64,000 nt of DNA, taken from NCBI RefSeq assembly GCF_038096175.1, contig NZ_CP151099.1, forward strand, positions 4,186,501 through 4,250,500, in the 5' to 3' direction. Positions 7,886-15,978 of this stretch are shown one piece after another. This DNA is from Nostoc sp. UHCC 0302. Lineage in GTDB: Bacteria > Cyanobacteriota > Cyanobacteriia > Cyanobacteriales > Nostocaceae. The notes under the pieces are model-generated. The model ran no database searches. It had not been told where the DNA came from and worked only from the letters and a program-made list of their open reading frames with translations. The first letter of the stretch is position 1, and each line of letters begins with the position of its first letter. The translations under genes were made by a program, and so were the position numbers.

Positions 7886-9406
7886 TTAAGCTTCGCTTAT
7901 CGCTTCTGGGGTGTTGGGTACACTTGGTAATTGCACTATAAAACTGGAGCCTTCATACAGCTTACTTTTTACGGAAATAGAACCAGCACAACGCCGTAGT
8001 AACAGCTGCACAATTGTTAACCCCAAGCCAGCGCCAGCATGATCTTCCGTTACTCCCGTACGCACACGATAAAAGCGTTCAAAAATTTTGGGGATTTCGC
8101 TTTCGGCAATACCAATACCTGTGTCACGAAATTCTAATTGGACATAATTACCATGAACACGGGCAAGTACCCAAACTTTACCACCATTAGGGGTAAATTT
8201 AATACTGTTGTGTAACAGATTAATTACAATTAGCCTTAGCCCACCATTTACACACTGAACATCTGGCAGTTCCGTAGGCACGGTGTAGGCTAGCATAATC
8301 CCTTTTTCTTGGGCGACTGGTTGGTAAGTACTTACTACCCCAGGCACAATATCTGAGAGACGTACTGGCTCTAGGGTTGTCTCTTCTAAACTACGTTCTA
8401 GTTGCAGCAGATCCAACAAACCATTAATCAGGGAATTTTGGTGATCGCACTGCGTATTTAGCATTTGTAAATAACGTTGTCGTTGCGGTGGTTTGAGATT
8501 AGGAGAATTCAGTAAAGAAAGTGCCGTCTTCATGTGTGTCAGGGGCGTACGTAGTTCCTGGCACACATTGTTCAGGTATTCATCCTTCAACTGCTCTTTG
8601 TTGAGCAGTTTTTGATGTTCCTGTTGCAATTTAGCAGTACGTTCTGTGAGAATTTGACGATTAATTTCATCTTGACGCTGGAGTTGTTTTGCCAACAGTT
8701 GATTCATGAGTATGGGTTCAGGCACACTCGCACAAATAAAATTAGCTGCTATGTTAGCTGTTACGATTGGGTAAGATTCTGCTGTGGTTGCCTGTTGAAT
8801 ACCATCTAATACTTGTTGAATTACTCTCCCCTCAACAGTAGTCGTAATCAGCAATGGTTGGGTTTTATTATTTTTTGCCTTACCTGAGTTTTGGTTTTCA
8901 CGTTTTTTAAGTGGTCGATGCGCCAAAATTAAACTAGAAAACTGGGGCGATAATACCAAAAGAAAGTTTTCCCGGCGTAGAAGACTATCTGAGGCTATGT
9001 GAACACGCACATGATGAGGCGATGAATGGGATGAGGAAGATGAGGGAGATGGGGGAGTATTTTCTTCCCCATCTCTCTTATCTCCCTTATCTTTGCCCTC
9101 TGAAGTTCCAGAAGAAAGAAGCCCTCCCTCGGACTTTTGTGTATCACTCTCCTCAATCTGACAGATGTAAATGAGACTAGATTTACCTATTAAGGATTGA
9201 TAACGCGTTAATTCTGATTGCCAAATTTTTTCAGGTGGTAGCTTCACCCATAAAGTAGCTACAATCTGTTGCTCAATCAGTAAATCAATTTGCGCTCTCA
9301 CCAGTGATAGCAGCGTAGCAGGACTGAGGGACAATGGTTGCGGAGGCGATTGTACCCCTAAAACCAGTTGGTAAATAGACAGATCCTTAGCTAGAGAAAC
9401 GTTCAT
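7886..9406 (-). CDS. DICT-like sensor histidine-kinase homologue with Gln at the phospho-acceptor position
   Basis: The 506-residue protein has an N-terminal region (about 1-240) that resembles DICT-type sensory domains, with a Ser/Pro/Glu-rich low-complexity insert (about 91-130). A short coiled coil (EINRQILTERTAKLQQEHQKLL) follows, then a HisKA-like helix pair and a HATPase domain. The H-box reads NNVCQELRTPLTH: the usual His is Gln283 (codon CAG, bases 8560-8558). The ATP-binding domain looks intact, with NLLHNSIKFTPNGG, RDTGIGI, FERFYR and GAGLGLTIVQLLL. It lacks membrane segments. It may act as an ATP-binding partner or regulator rather than an autophosphorylating kinase. A GC-skewed, repeat-like stretch encodes the insert. 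Confidence 0.82.
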   Translation of the reverse strand: MNVSLAKDLSIYQLVLGVQSPPQPLSLSPATLLSLVRAQIDLLIEQQIVATLWVKLPPEKIWQSELTRYQSLIGKSSLIYICQIEESDTQKSEGGLLSSGTSEGKDKGDKRDGEENTPPSPSSSSSHSSPHHVRVHIASDSLLRRENFLLVLSPQFSSLILAHRPLKKRENQNSGKAKNNKTQPLLITTTVEGRVIQQVLDGIQQATTAESYPIVTANIAANFICASVPEPILMNQLLAKQLQRQDEINRQILTERTAKLQQEHQKLLNKEQLKDEYLNNVCQELRTPLTHMKTALSLLNSPNLKPPQRQRYLQMLNTQCDHQNSLINGLLDLLQLERSLEETTLEPVRLSDIVPGVVSTYQPVAQEKGIMLAYTVPTELPDVQCVNGGLRLIVINLLHNSIKFTPNGGKVWVLARVHGNYVQLEFRDTGIGIAESEIPKIFERFYRVRTGVTEDHAGAGLGLTIVQLLLRRCAGSISVKSKLYEGSSFIVQLPSVPNTPEAISEA

Positions 9407-9627
9407 GAGTTAAGCACAACAAGGAATAACGAAAAAGGATTAAAGAAGAAATAATACTGTCTTCGATTTTCACCCTTTGTTGTACATTTTTTACAAAAAA
9501 ACTACTGAAAAAATATAAATTATGAATTGCCTCGCTTAGATATGTTTAAGCTATGGGAGGCTTTTCTTGGTTAACTAACAAGAGTAGGAGCATCTGCAAC
9601 GGATGATACTAGCAAACCTGCTAGTAT

Positions 9628-10005
9628 TTACCACCCACGCGCACCAATCTTTTGACAAACAATTCGCATGGCTTTTCCGGGTGAAGAACTGGCTACAAAA
9701 GGTATTTCTCCATTATTCTTTTCCTCTTCAAGCAATTGTCCGCCAGAGTTGTAAAAGGCAATGCGATTTAGAAACAGCCGTGATTGTCCGCATGATGCAG
9801 AGAACGTAGTCTCGAATATGCCATCTGCATACACCCCGTAAAGCTTGTATGTTGTACCTTTAATAGTTTGCGTATCCAGAGCGACGCTGTTTCCTCCCTT
9901 ATCATGTCCTACAGTGACGTATCTTTGGGCATCTTGGGCGATCGCCGCAGTACCACTTAACAAAATAGCGATCGCTCCTACTATGCCACTGATTTTAAAA
10001 TACAT
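9628..10005 (-). CDS. Small exported protein, unknown
   Basis: I start it at the Met at 10005 (MYFKISGIVGAIAILL), which gives a clean signal peptide ending near AIAQ. A longer frame adds 19 residues without signal character. The mature part of about 100 residues is beta-rich (YVTVGHDKGGNSVALDTQTI, YKLYGVYADGIFETTF) with two cysteines that may pair. Similar small periplasmic proteins are frequent in cyanobacteria, but I know no function for this one. It is monocistronic and runs in the same direction as the upstream murE, with a C-rich low-complexity spacer between murE and this gene's upstream side. Confidence 0.72.
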   Translation of the reverse strand: MYFKISGIVGAIAILLSGTAAIAQDAQRYVTVGHDKGGNSVALDTQTIKGTTYKLYGVYADGIFETTFSASCGQSRLFLNRIAFYNSGGQLLEEEKNNGEIPFVASSSPGKAMRIVCQKIGARGW

Positions 10006-10077
10006 ACGTTTTGAAAGTATAAGATTTTCATCTTTGTAGCCACAATTAAACTGTTTCGGCACGGTAGAAGCACTGAA

Positions 10078-10160
10078 ATTAGGAGGAGGCAGAAGGCAGG
10101 AGGCAGAAGTTATATTGTTCTCCCACTCCCCTACTCTCCCACTCTCCCACTCCCCTATTC
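10078..10160. repeat. Purine/pyrimidine low-complexity tract at the 3' end of murE
   Basis: It reads AGGAGGAGGCAGAAGGCAGGAGGCAG and then runs of CTCCCACTCCCCTACTCTCCCACT. Similar tracts appear in this window near 13030, 19905 and 32120. Confidence 0.6.
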
Positions 10161-10161
10161 C

Positions 10162-11649
10162 CTATCTTTCTTGCAAAGCGTCGCGTGCGTGTTCTCTGTC
10201 GTCAAAATGGATTTTTTCTGTACCGAGAATTTGGTAGTCTTCGTGACCTTTGCCTGCAAGCAAGACGCCATCACCGGATTGAGCTTGTAAAATGGCAGTA
10301 CGAATGGCGGTAGCCCGATCGCTATTGACTATTGGTTTTACTGTTTCGGGAATTCCTGCCAAAATATCTTGCAAAATCCTTTCTGGGTCTTCTGTACGGG
10401 GATTATCAGATGTTACCACCGCTATGTCAGCTAAATCGGCGGCGATTTTACCCATTTTTGGGCGCTTAGTCCGATCGCGATCGCCTCCACAGCCAAATAC
10501 ACAAATCATTTTTCCTGGTATAAACGGACGCGCTGCTTTCAATAAATTCTCTAAGCTATCAGGTGTGTGGGCATAATCCACAATTACGCTAATATCTTGC
10601 TCAGGGCTAATTTGCACTCTTTCCATGCGTCCAGGAACACCAGGAAACTCAGGTATTACAGATGCCACCGATTGTAAATCTAGTCCTAAATGTAAAACTG
10701 CACCTACTGCTGCTAAGAGATTTTCTAGATTATATTGACCAACCAAAGGTGAACGAAAAGCTACATCACCCTTTGGTGTATGCAACGTCCCGCTGACACC
10801 ATTAGGCTGATAACTTAAATCACTCATCCACAAATCAGCACTGTTGTCGTTGACACTGTAACTCCAAACTTGTTCAGAATTCAACGACGCAATTAATCGT
10901 TTCCCATACTGGTCATCAACGTTAATTATTGCTCGTCCCTTGAGATAATCAGGACTAAACAATAAAGCTTTGGCAGCGAAATAATCTTCCATATCGCTGT
11001 GATAGTCGAGATGATCTTGGGTGAGATTGCTAAATACCCCCACTTCAAACTGACAACCCAAAACTCTACCTTGCGCTAAAGCATGAGAACTAACTTCCAT
11101 CACCCCGTACTCACAACCAGCATTCACCGCTTCGGCTAGCTGCTGTTGCAGTTCCACAGCAAACGGCGTAGTGTGAACAGCAGTTTGTTCAAAACCAGGC
11201 CAACGAGTGTAGAGAGTTCCCATCAAAGCCGTTGATAACTTGGCTTTGTCAAGCAGAAATTCAATCAGGTGAGTAGTTGTAGTTTTACCATTAGTACCAG
11301 TCACACCCACCAATTTGAGTTTTTGCCCTGGATAACCATAAAAAACACTGGCTATTTGGGCGCAAGCTTTCGTCATATTGCTGGCGCTGATCACAACAGC
11401 TTCAGCCGAGGGAGGATTTTTTTGCGCCGCTTCCGCAGAAACGATCGCCGCTACAGCACCAGATGCGATCGCACTTGGCCAAAATTCTCCACCATCTACC
11501 CGTGTTCCTGGCATTCCAATAAACAAATCTCCTGCACTACAAGCATGAGAATTCGTCTTCAAACCCTTAATTTCTGTATTCTCCAACGTAGAATCGTTAG
11601 GCAATTGTTCAACACTATCGACTGCTGCAAGTAATTCCCGCAATTTCAT
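10162..11649 (-). CDS. murE: UDP-N-acetylmuramoyl-L-alanyl-D-glutamate-2,6-diaminopimelate ligase
   Basis: MurE adds meso-diaminopimelate to UDP-MurNAc-L-Ala-D-Glu in the cytosol during peptidoglycan precursor synthesis. The 495-residue product has the three Mur-ligase domains. The N-terminal part contains DSRxV-like text (KTNSHACSAGDLFIGMPGTRVDG). The central ATP-binding domain carries GVTGTNGKTTTTHLIEFLL near residue 110-125. The C-terminal domain has VDYAHTPDSLENLL and the diaminopimelate-recognising DNPRTEDP. I place the start at the ATG at 11649, which has GAGG eight bases upstream, rather than seven codons earlier. The length is normal for the family. The gene lies 53 bases downstream of the glutaredoxin-like gene in the opposite reading order, with no operon evident. 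Confidence 0.95.
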   Translation of the reverse strand: MKLRELLAAVDSVEQLPNDSTLENTEIKGLKTNSHACSAGDLFIGMPGTRVDGGEFWPSAIASGAVAAIVSAEAAQKNPPSAEAVVISASNMTKACAQIASVFYGYPGQKLKLVGVTGTNGKTTTTHLIEFLLDKAKLSTALMGTLYTRWPGFEQTAVHTTPFAVELQQQLAEAVNAGCEYGVMEVSSHALAQGRVLGCQFEVGVFSNLTQDHLDYHSDMEDYFAAKALLFSPDYLKGRAIINVDDQYGKRLIASLNSEQVWSYSVNDNSADLWMSDLSYQPNGVSGTLHTPKGDVAFRSPLVGQYNLENLLAAVGAVLHLGLDLQSVASVIPEFPGVPGRMERVQISPEQDISVIVDYAHTPDSLENLLKAARPFIPGKMICVFGCGGDRDRTKRPKMGKIAADLADIAVVTSDNPRTEDPERILQDILAGIPETVKPIVNSDRATAIRTAILQAQSGDGVLLAGKGHEDYQILGTEKIHFDDREHARDALQER

Positions 11650-11702
11650 CTTGTGAACCTCGTCACACATTTTCCTTGCGCTTATTCTGCATTATTTTTT
11701 TT

Positions 11703-11993
11703 CTAAATGGATAAATACTTCCGCAACATTTGCTCTAATTGCTGCACACTAGCACGCGGAGAAGGACGCGGTAAAGGTTTCTCACTCATTTCTTTTTCCT
11801 CTGCGTCCTCTGCGCCTCTGCGGTTTGATAAATACAAAACCGGTACTTCATACTGATACGCTAGAAACCAATCATCACGAGTCGTAATATCTCGAATTTC
11901 TAACTCAAAGCTGAGATTTTTGATTTGTTCTAACTTTTCTTGCAAACCCTCACACAGATGGCATCCAGGTTTACTGTATAAAATTAATTGCAT
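11703..11993 (-). CDS. Glutaredoxin-like thiol protein (DUF836 type) with repeat-encoded insert
   Basis: The product begins MQLILYSKPGCHLCEGL: a thioredoxin-fold beta strand followed by a CxxC redox motif (Cys11, Cys14). The cis-Pro appears in EVPVLYL. This matches the small glutaredoxin-like family common in bacteria. The segment NRRGAEDAEE in the C-terminal half is encoded by a dispersed repeat (11795-11826) that also occurs in two intergenic places in this window. The core fold ends just before it, so the insert extends the tail. It is probably a cytosolic disulfide/thiol protein of unknown partner. The start ATG has no strong ribosome-binding site. Confidence 0.78.
   Translation of the reverse strand: MQLILYSKPGCHLCEGLQEKLEQIKNLSFELEIRDITTRDDWFLAYQYEVPVLYLSNRRGAEDAEEKEMSEKPLPRPSPRASVQQLEQMLRKYLSI
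11795..11826 (+). repeat. Dispersed CTCTGYGTYCTCTGYGYCTC repeat, intragenic copy
   Basis: The tract ends CTCTGCGGTTT. Near-identical copies lie at about 26293-26323 and 61774-61805, both intergenic and on the same strand. Here it is read on the - strand as part of the glutaredoxin-like gene. Confidence 0.8.
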
Positions 11994-12026
11994 TTGCTGT
12001 CAACTTAGTAAAATACTCATCACCTT

Positions 12027-12998
12027 TCAAATTTTAGGTGAGCTGAATGCCTTCAGAAATATCCACGGCACTTTAATATCAGGCACAAGCCACGAGTATT
12101 GTCTCAGTATTGGCAATCCAATAGGTAACACAAAACGCAAAGAGCGTAGCGATGCCGGAAGATTCCCATCTTGATCTACAACTCCATATTCCTTAGCTAC
12201 TTCCGCAACAACTTGCACGCGCCCTGTACGATTCATCACATTTGGATCTGAGGCAAGCTTAGCAATTACCCGTCCTGTTAACAAAGGAGTTTCCCAGTTG
12301 TAACGCTCACTCATTATTGAGTTTAGCGGGTCAGTCGCATTTTCTTGCATTTCAGATGCCATACGGGAAATATGCTCAGTGCCAACAATACCCGGCCAAA
12401 TTGAGACAGAAGCAATATTATGTGGGTTTAACTCAACAGCCATATCAGCAGCCAAGCGATCGCACGCTGCTTTTCCAGCACCGTATGCTGTATTAAAAAT
12501 ATATGACATCCCGCCCCATGAGGAAATAGTGCAAATTAATCCCTGGTGACGCTTAACCATCATCCGGGCAGCAAAAATACTTGCAACATAGTGGCTACGC
12601 AGCCCAACATTATTGCTAGCATCCCAAAGACTTGGTTCACAATCCCAAAAGGGTTGCCCATAACTGTTTTTTATTGCCTGAACACCTGAGAAAACATTAT
12701 TTACTAGTAAGTCAAGGCGTCCATCTTGCTCATCTTGGATGCGTTCAAACAGCAAACGCACCTGTTCGTCATCGCTGTGGTCTACTTGAACAGGAATGCA
12801 TATACCACCAGCTTCCTCAACAGCTGACTTGGTTTCACTAAGGCTGCCTGAGATATCATCACTAGAGTCAGACTTTTCCAGCCTGCGACCAGTAATGTAC
12901 ACAATCGCGCCTGCTTCACCAAGGCCAACAGCAATTCCTTTACCAATGCCCCGTGTAGCGCCTGTGACCAATGTCACTTTACCTTCAAGGTATTTCAT
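12027..12998 (-). CDS. Short-chain dehydrogenase/reductase, DHRS1-like
   Basis: This is an NAD(P)-dependent oxidoreductase of the classical SDR fold. It shows TGATRGIGKG near residue 13 for cofactor binding, LVNNVFSG, the catalytic Ser in ISSWGG and YGAGKAACDRLAAD with the Tyr-Lys pair. ITGRRLEK, DNNVGLRSHY-like and VSIWPGIVGTEH segments closely resemble the DHRS1 group, whose length of about 310-325 residues also fits. The substrate is unknown; the animal homologue reduces steroids and other carbonyls. I prefer the ATG at 12998; an ATG three codons upstream lies inside a leader repeat (AATGACAAATGAC). The gene is monocistronic. Confidence 0.88.
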   Translation of the reverse strand: MKYLEGKVTLVTGATRGIGKGIAVGLGEAGAIVYITGRRLEKSDSSDDISGSLSETKSAVEEAGGICIPVQVDHSDDEQVRLLFERIQDEQDGRLDLLVNNVFSGVQAIKNSYGQPFWDCEPSLWDASNNVGLRSHYVASIFAARMMVKRHQGLICTISSWGGMSYIFNTAYGAGKAACDRLAADMAVELNPHNIASVSIWPGIVGTEHISRMASEMQENATDPLNSIMSERYNWETPLLTGRVIAKLASDPNVMNRTGRVQVVAEVAKEYGVVDQDGNLPASLRSLRFVLPIGLPILRQYSWLVPDIKVPWIFLKAFSSPKI

Positions 12999-12999
12999 A

Positions 13000-13062
13000 T
13001 TGGTCATTTGTCATTAGTTATTCTTCTTATCCCCTACTCTCCCACTCTCTCCTGCCCTCTTC
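13000..13062 (-). repeat. Leader repeat module: G-rich tract plus AATGACAAATGAC before a start codon
   Basis: On the - strand a GGCAGGAGAGAGTGGGAGAG tract is followed by AACTAATGACAAATGAC and then the SDR start. The same order is seen before the P450 gene (32120-32280) and before queF (56270-56360). Confidence 0.6.
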
Positions 13063-13063
13063 A

Positions 13064-13525
13064 CTAACGCTGCTGTCGGTAAAAGCTGACAACTTTTTGA
13101 ACATAGGCAGCAGTAAAGCCGCTGTTGCAGCCTGTATAGTTGCCAGTCATCCACCAACAAGCTACACCACGCACAGCCGCAGTTTCATTATTGTTTGTGG
13201 CAGCAAATTGTTTGTTTAACTCACGGCGCATGATGCAAGATATAACTTGGCGTGCCGTCTTGGAGCTATTTTCAAATTGCGTTGGCGTTAGTTCTTGCTT
13301 GAGACAATATTTAGACCAGCCTTTGAGCGTTTCTGGTTTAACTTGCCAATCACTATAAAGTCCATCATTGGCTGAGCCTGTTTGTGGTGCAGCCCGTCGC
13401 AATGCTTCTACCATCCCCGCAACTTGGGCATCAGAAACTTGCTGTTGTGCTTGAGCTAACATTGACGACAGCCCAAAGTTAACAACTATTCCGCTGAGTA
13501 ATAAAAGTATGGGGTTTATCCTCAT
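13064..13525 (-). CDS. Exported protein of unknown function
   Basis: The 153-residue product begins with MRINPILLLLSGIVVNFGL and a likely signal cleavage after AQA near residue 27. The mature part contains four cysteines (KYCLKQ, VISCIMRR, GVACWWMTG, TGCNSG), which probably form disulfides, and several aromatic residues (CWWMTGNYTG). It resembles small secreted cyanobacterial proteins without assigned function. No operon partner is visible. A 21-bp tandem array lies just upstream of the gene, 80 bases before its start. Confidence 0.72.
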   Translation of the reverse strand: MRINPILLLLSGIVVNFGLSSMLAQAQQQVSDAQVAGMVEALRRAAPQTGSANDGLYSDWQVKPETLKGWSKYCLKQELTPTQFENSSKTARQVISCIMRRELNKQFAATNNNETAAVRGVACWWMTGNYTGCNSGFTAAYVQKVVSFYRQQR

Positions 13526-13605
13526 AACTTGGACTTATTTTAAACACCAACGTGTAGCATACAATGACTGTTTGTTAATAAACCAAGCCAGCAAGAAGTT
13601 TAATA

Positions 13606-13752
13606 GCATAACCAAGTCATGTTTTAGCATAACCGAGTCATGTTTTGGCATAACCGAGTCATGTTTTGGCATAACCAAGTTATGTTTTGGCATAACCGAG
13701 TCATGTTTTGGCATAACCAAGTCATGTTTTGGCATAATCAAGTGATGCATTA
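13606..13752. repeat. 21-bp tandem repeat array, seven units
   Basis: Seven consecutive 21-base units of the type GCATAACCGAGTCATGTTTT plus G; units 1 and 7 are degenerate and unit 4 has one change. Because 21 is a multiple of three, both strands stay open across the array, so the two predicted frames here are artefacts. The array lies upstream of the exported-protein gene. Confidence 0.95.
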
Positions 13753-13973
13753 ACAATCCAGTCGCAATCACAAATTTCCGAGTTAGAGAGATATTTTGCG
13801 TAAACCCTGATTTCATTGACGATTTTAAGAACGGAAATAATTCTTGTTAGAGTTGGCAAAACACGCAAGATTTAGGTCGGTAATTACACTACACGTCTTA
13901 ATTTTTTTAGCCAGAATATAATTTAGTAGTGCAATATGCTCCACTTTTATCTATTTAAATCCAGAGGTAAACT

Positions 13974-14156
13974 ATGTTTCCTTTTTGGGGTAATTCCTGT
14001 TATGGTGCCGAACCTATTTCGCACAAAGCTCATTTAGAACGTAAATTAAAATTCTTGACTTGGATGCGAGATGATTTAGAGTCAAAGCTAGCTGGCATTA
14101 ATGCTGCTGTTGATACAATTCGGCAGCAGATAGAACGCGAAGACACAACTGCTTAA
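13974..14156 (+). CDS. 60-residue hypothetical protein with C-terminal helix
   Basis: The frame starts MFPFWGNSCYGAEP and continues as an amphipathic, probably coiled-coil helix (HLERKLKFLTWMRDDLESKLAGINAAVDTIRQQIERE). Purine-rich AGAGGT lies eight bases before the ATG. The N-terminal aromatic/Gly/Cys segment followed by a helix recalls small DUF5320-like proteins, but the match is weak. It probably forms oligomers. It is a single gene between a repeat array and a palindromic repeat. Confidence 0.6.
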   Translation: MFPFWGNSCYGAEPISHKAHLERKLKFLTWMRDDLESKLAGINAAVDTIRQQIEREDTTA

Positions 14157-14207
14157 AATTGAATTCTTGCCTCTGTTGGCATTTCAGCTCTCCGTAGAGA
14201 AGTAATA

Positions 14208-14258
14208 GTCAAGAGTCAAGAGTTAAAAGTCTGACTTTTGACTCTTGACTCTTGACTA
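14208..14258. repeat. Inverted heptamer repeat (AGTCAAG / CTTGACT)
   Basis: AGTCAAGAGTCAAGAG on the left and CTCTTGACTCTTGACT on the right form an imperfect palindrome around TTAAAAGTCTGACTTTTGA. It combines tandem heptamers with inverted symmetry and may serve as a bidirectional terminator. Confidence 0.7.
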
Positions 14259-14422
14259 TATTTTGCACATATCCAGGCTAATTCTCATTAAATATGGTTT
14301 ATTGATACAGTTAAACCTGTTTTTAAACTCGATTGTCAACGGGGAAATACTACTATTGAGATGGGTAGAACCCGTTCTCTTTATAGACTCTAAGTCATTT
14401 AGCTGACGTTTAAAATAGAAGT

Positions 14423-14806
14423 ATGTCACTAAATGAACATCCCTTCATAATGAAAATTCAGTCATCAGTTTTAGTTCATCTGGGATTCGGAAAATACGTG
14501 CGCTCAGATCAGGTAACAGCAGTAATACCAATTGATGAAGAACGCGGCCCAGGACGACGAACTTTTGTTCACGTACAAGGGCAAGACGACCCTATAGTTG
14601 CTTCACGGGCGGAAGATACCATTGTGCGTGACTTGGTGCAAGAACCACGTGAAGTTACCCAAGCACGTCAACAGCAAGAAATTCTTCAAGATTTATTGAC
14701 AGACTTAAACAATGTTAATTTGACTGTGCGTCGTATTAGCCGTGACGAAGGTGGTCTTGATCTTGAAAGATTGGAGCGGCGTATCCGTGAAGTTTTAGAG
14801 AATTAA
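14423..14806 (+). CDS. RemA/DUF370-like protein
   Basis: The 127-residue product contains SSVLVHLGFGKYVRSDQVTAVIPID near its N-terminus. This resembles the LxxIGFGN(I/V)VxxxRIIAI core of the DUF370 family, which in Firmicutes includes the DNA-binding biofilm regulator RemA. The second half (residues 75-127) is helical and charged (LERLERRIREVLEN), longer than in RemA. The start may be the ATG at 14423 or the internal ATG at 14450; neither has a strong ribosome-binding site. It sits 84 bases upstream of a radical SAM protein in the same direction and may be co-transcribed with it. The family assignment is tentative. Confidence 0.55.
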   Translation: MSLNEHPFIMKIQSSVLVHLGFGKYVRSDQVTAVIPIDEERGPGRRTFVHVQGQDDPIVASRAEDTIVRDLVQEPREVTQARQQQEILQDLLTDLNNVNLTVRRISRDEGGLDLERLERRIREVLEN

Positions 14807-14892
14807 TCGAGATAATTCGCTTTTCTTAAATCCCAAAGTTGCCCTATTTGACCGTGAACCATCAGTAAGATTAACACGGAGAACAATTTTTG

Positions 14893-15978
14893 ATGCAGTC
14901 AATTGCAGACAACGAAGTTTTATCAAATCAAGTTGTTCGTCAACCTCGTTTGTGGATGCCAGAACGTGTTGTATTCACAAAAGCTGCTTTGCAAGAGCCT
15001 TATGCTCAGCAGATACTTGAGCGAGTACAGTCTTTTAACCTACCTGTCGAAGAGTTATCTGGAAACCGCGTAACTGGTTTACGCGGCGAGAGCGATCGCG
15101 ACACTTATAATATTGCTAAGCGTACTCTGGCTGTTGTCACTGCACCACCCAGTTCTTTTAAACTTAGTCCCATTCCTCCCTCGGCTGACTGGCAATTTCA
15201 CATTGCAGAAGGCTGTCCCGCTCATTGTCAATACTGCTATTTAGCAGGTAGTTTGTCGGGGCCGCCAGTCATCCGTACTTTTGCTAACTTACCGCAAATC
15301 TTGGCTAACTTGGCAGCTTACGAACAACCAGGAGTGCCAAAGACGTTTGAAATTAGCTGTTATACTGACCCTCTAGGAATTGAGCATCTTACAGGTAGCC
15401 TCGCAGAGTGCATCCGCTACTTTGGCACTCGTAACGATGCATATCTGCGTGTAGTTTCCAAATTTGATGCTGTAGATAAGCTACTTGACTTACCCCATAA
15501 TGGTCATACACGCATGAGAATGAGTGTTAACGCTGCGCCTGTTTCTGGTCGCTTTGAGGGAGGTACAGCATCGGTAACGTCTCGACTCATGGCTTTGCGG
15601 CGCTTGGCATTACCACGCGAAAGTGGAGGTGGCGGGTATCCAGTAGGTCTAGTCATCGCGCCAATTATGCTTATGGATGATTGGCAAATGCATTACACTC
15701 AATTACTAGACCAGATTAGCGAAGTGCTGGATATGAATTGTGACCTCACTTTTGAACTGATCTCGCACCGCTTCACACCAGGGTCAAAAGAGGTATTGCA
15801 GACTTGGTATCCCCAATCGAAATTAGATATGGATGAGGCAAAACGCAGTGTCAAGCGAAATAAGTTTGGTGGAACAAAGTATGTTTATCATGCTGACATG
15901 ATGAAGATAGCAAAGCACTTTTTTGAAGTGGAAATTCAACGTCGCTTTCCCTCTGCCAAGATTTTGTACTGGACTTAA
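14893..15978 (+). CDS. Spore photoproduct lyase family radical SAM protein
   Basis: The 361-residue protein has the radical SAM iron-sulfur signature CPAHCQYCY (Cys108, Cys112, Cys115) in a context (WQFHIAEGCPAHCQYCYL) close to spore photoproduct lyase. YTDPLGIEH and RMSVNAAPV segments fit the SAM/TIM-barrel, and the length is typical. The classical enzyme splits the 5-thyminyl-5,6-dihydrothymine UV lesion in spore DNA; cyanobacteria make no endospores, so the substrate here is open. A TTG at 14890 is an alternative start; GGAG lies 8-11 bases upstream of either. It follows the RemA-like gene. Confidence 0.85.
   Translation: MQSIADNEVLSNQVVRQPRLWMPERVVFTKAALQEPYAQQILERVQSFNLPVEELSGNRVTGLRGESDRDTYNIAKRTLAVVTAPPSSFKLSPIPPSADWQFHIAEGCPAHCQYCYLAGSLSGPPVIRTFANLPQILANLAAYEQPGVPKTFEISCYTDPLGIEHLTGSLAECIRYFGTRNDAYLRVVSKFDAVDKLLDLPHNGHTRMRMSVNAAPVSGRFEGGTASVTSRLMALRRLALPRESGGGGYPVGLVIAPIMLMDDWQMHYTQLLDQISEVLDMNCDLTFELISHRFTPGSKEVLQTWYPQSKLDMDEAKRSVKRNKFGGTKYVYHADMMKIAKHFFEVEIQRRFPSAKILYWT

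Noticed and set aside
13606-13752. Possible CRISPR array
   Set aside because: Units are directly adjacent without unique spacers, and no cas gene is present; the same holds for the 46.6-kb array.
13509-13816. Frames on both strands with repeated SCFGITE or DSVMPKH peptides
   Set aside because: They follow a 21-bp tandem array, a multiple of three, so openness is trivial; no gene signals at either start.
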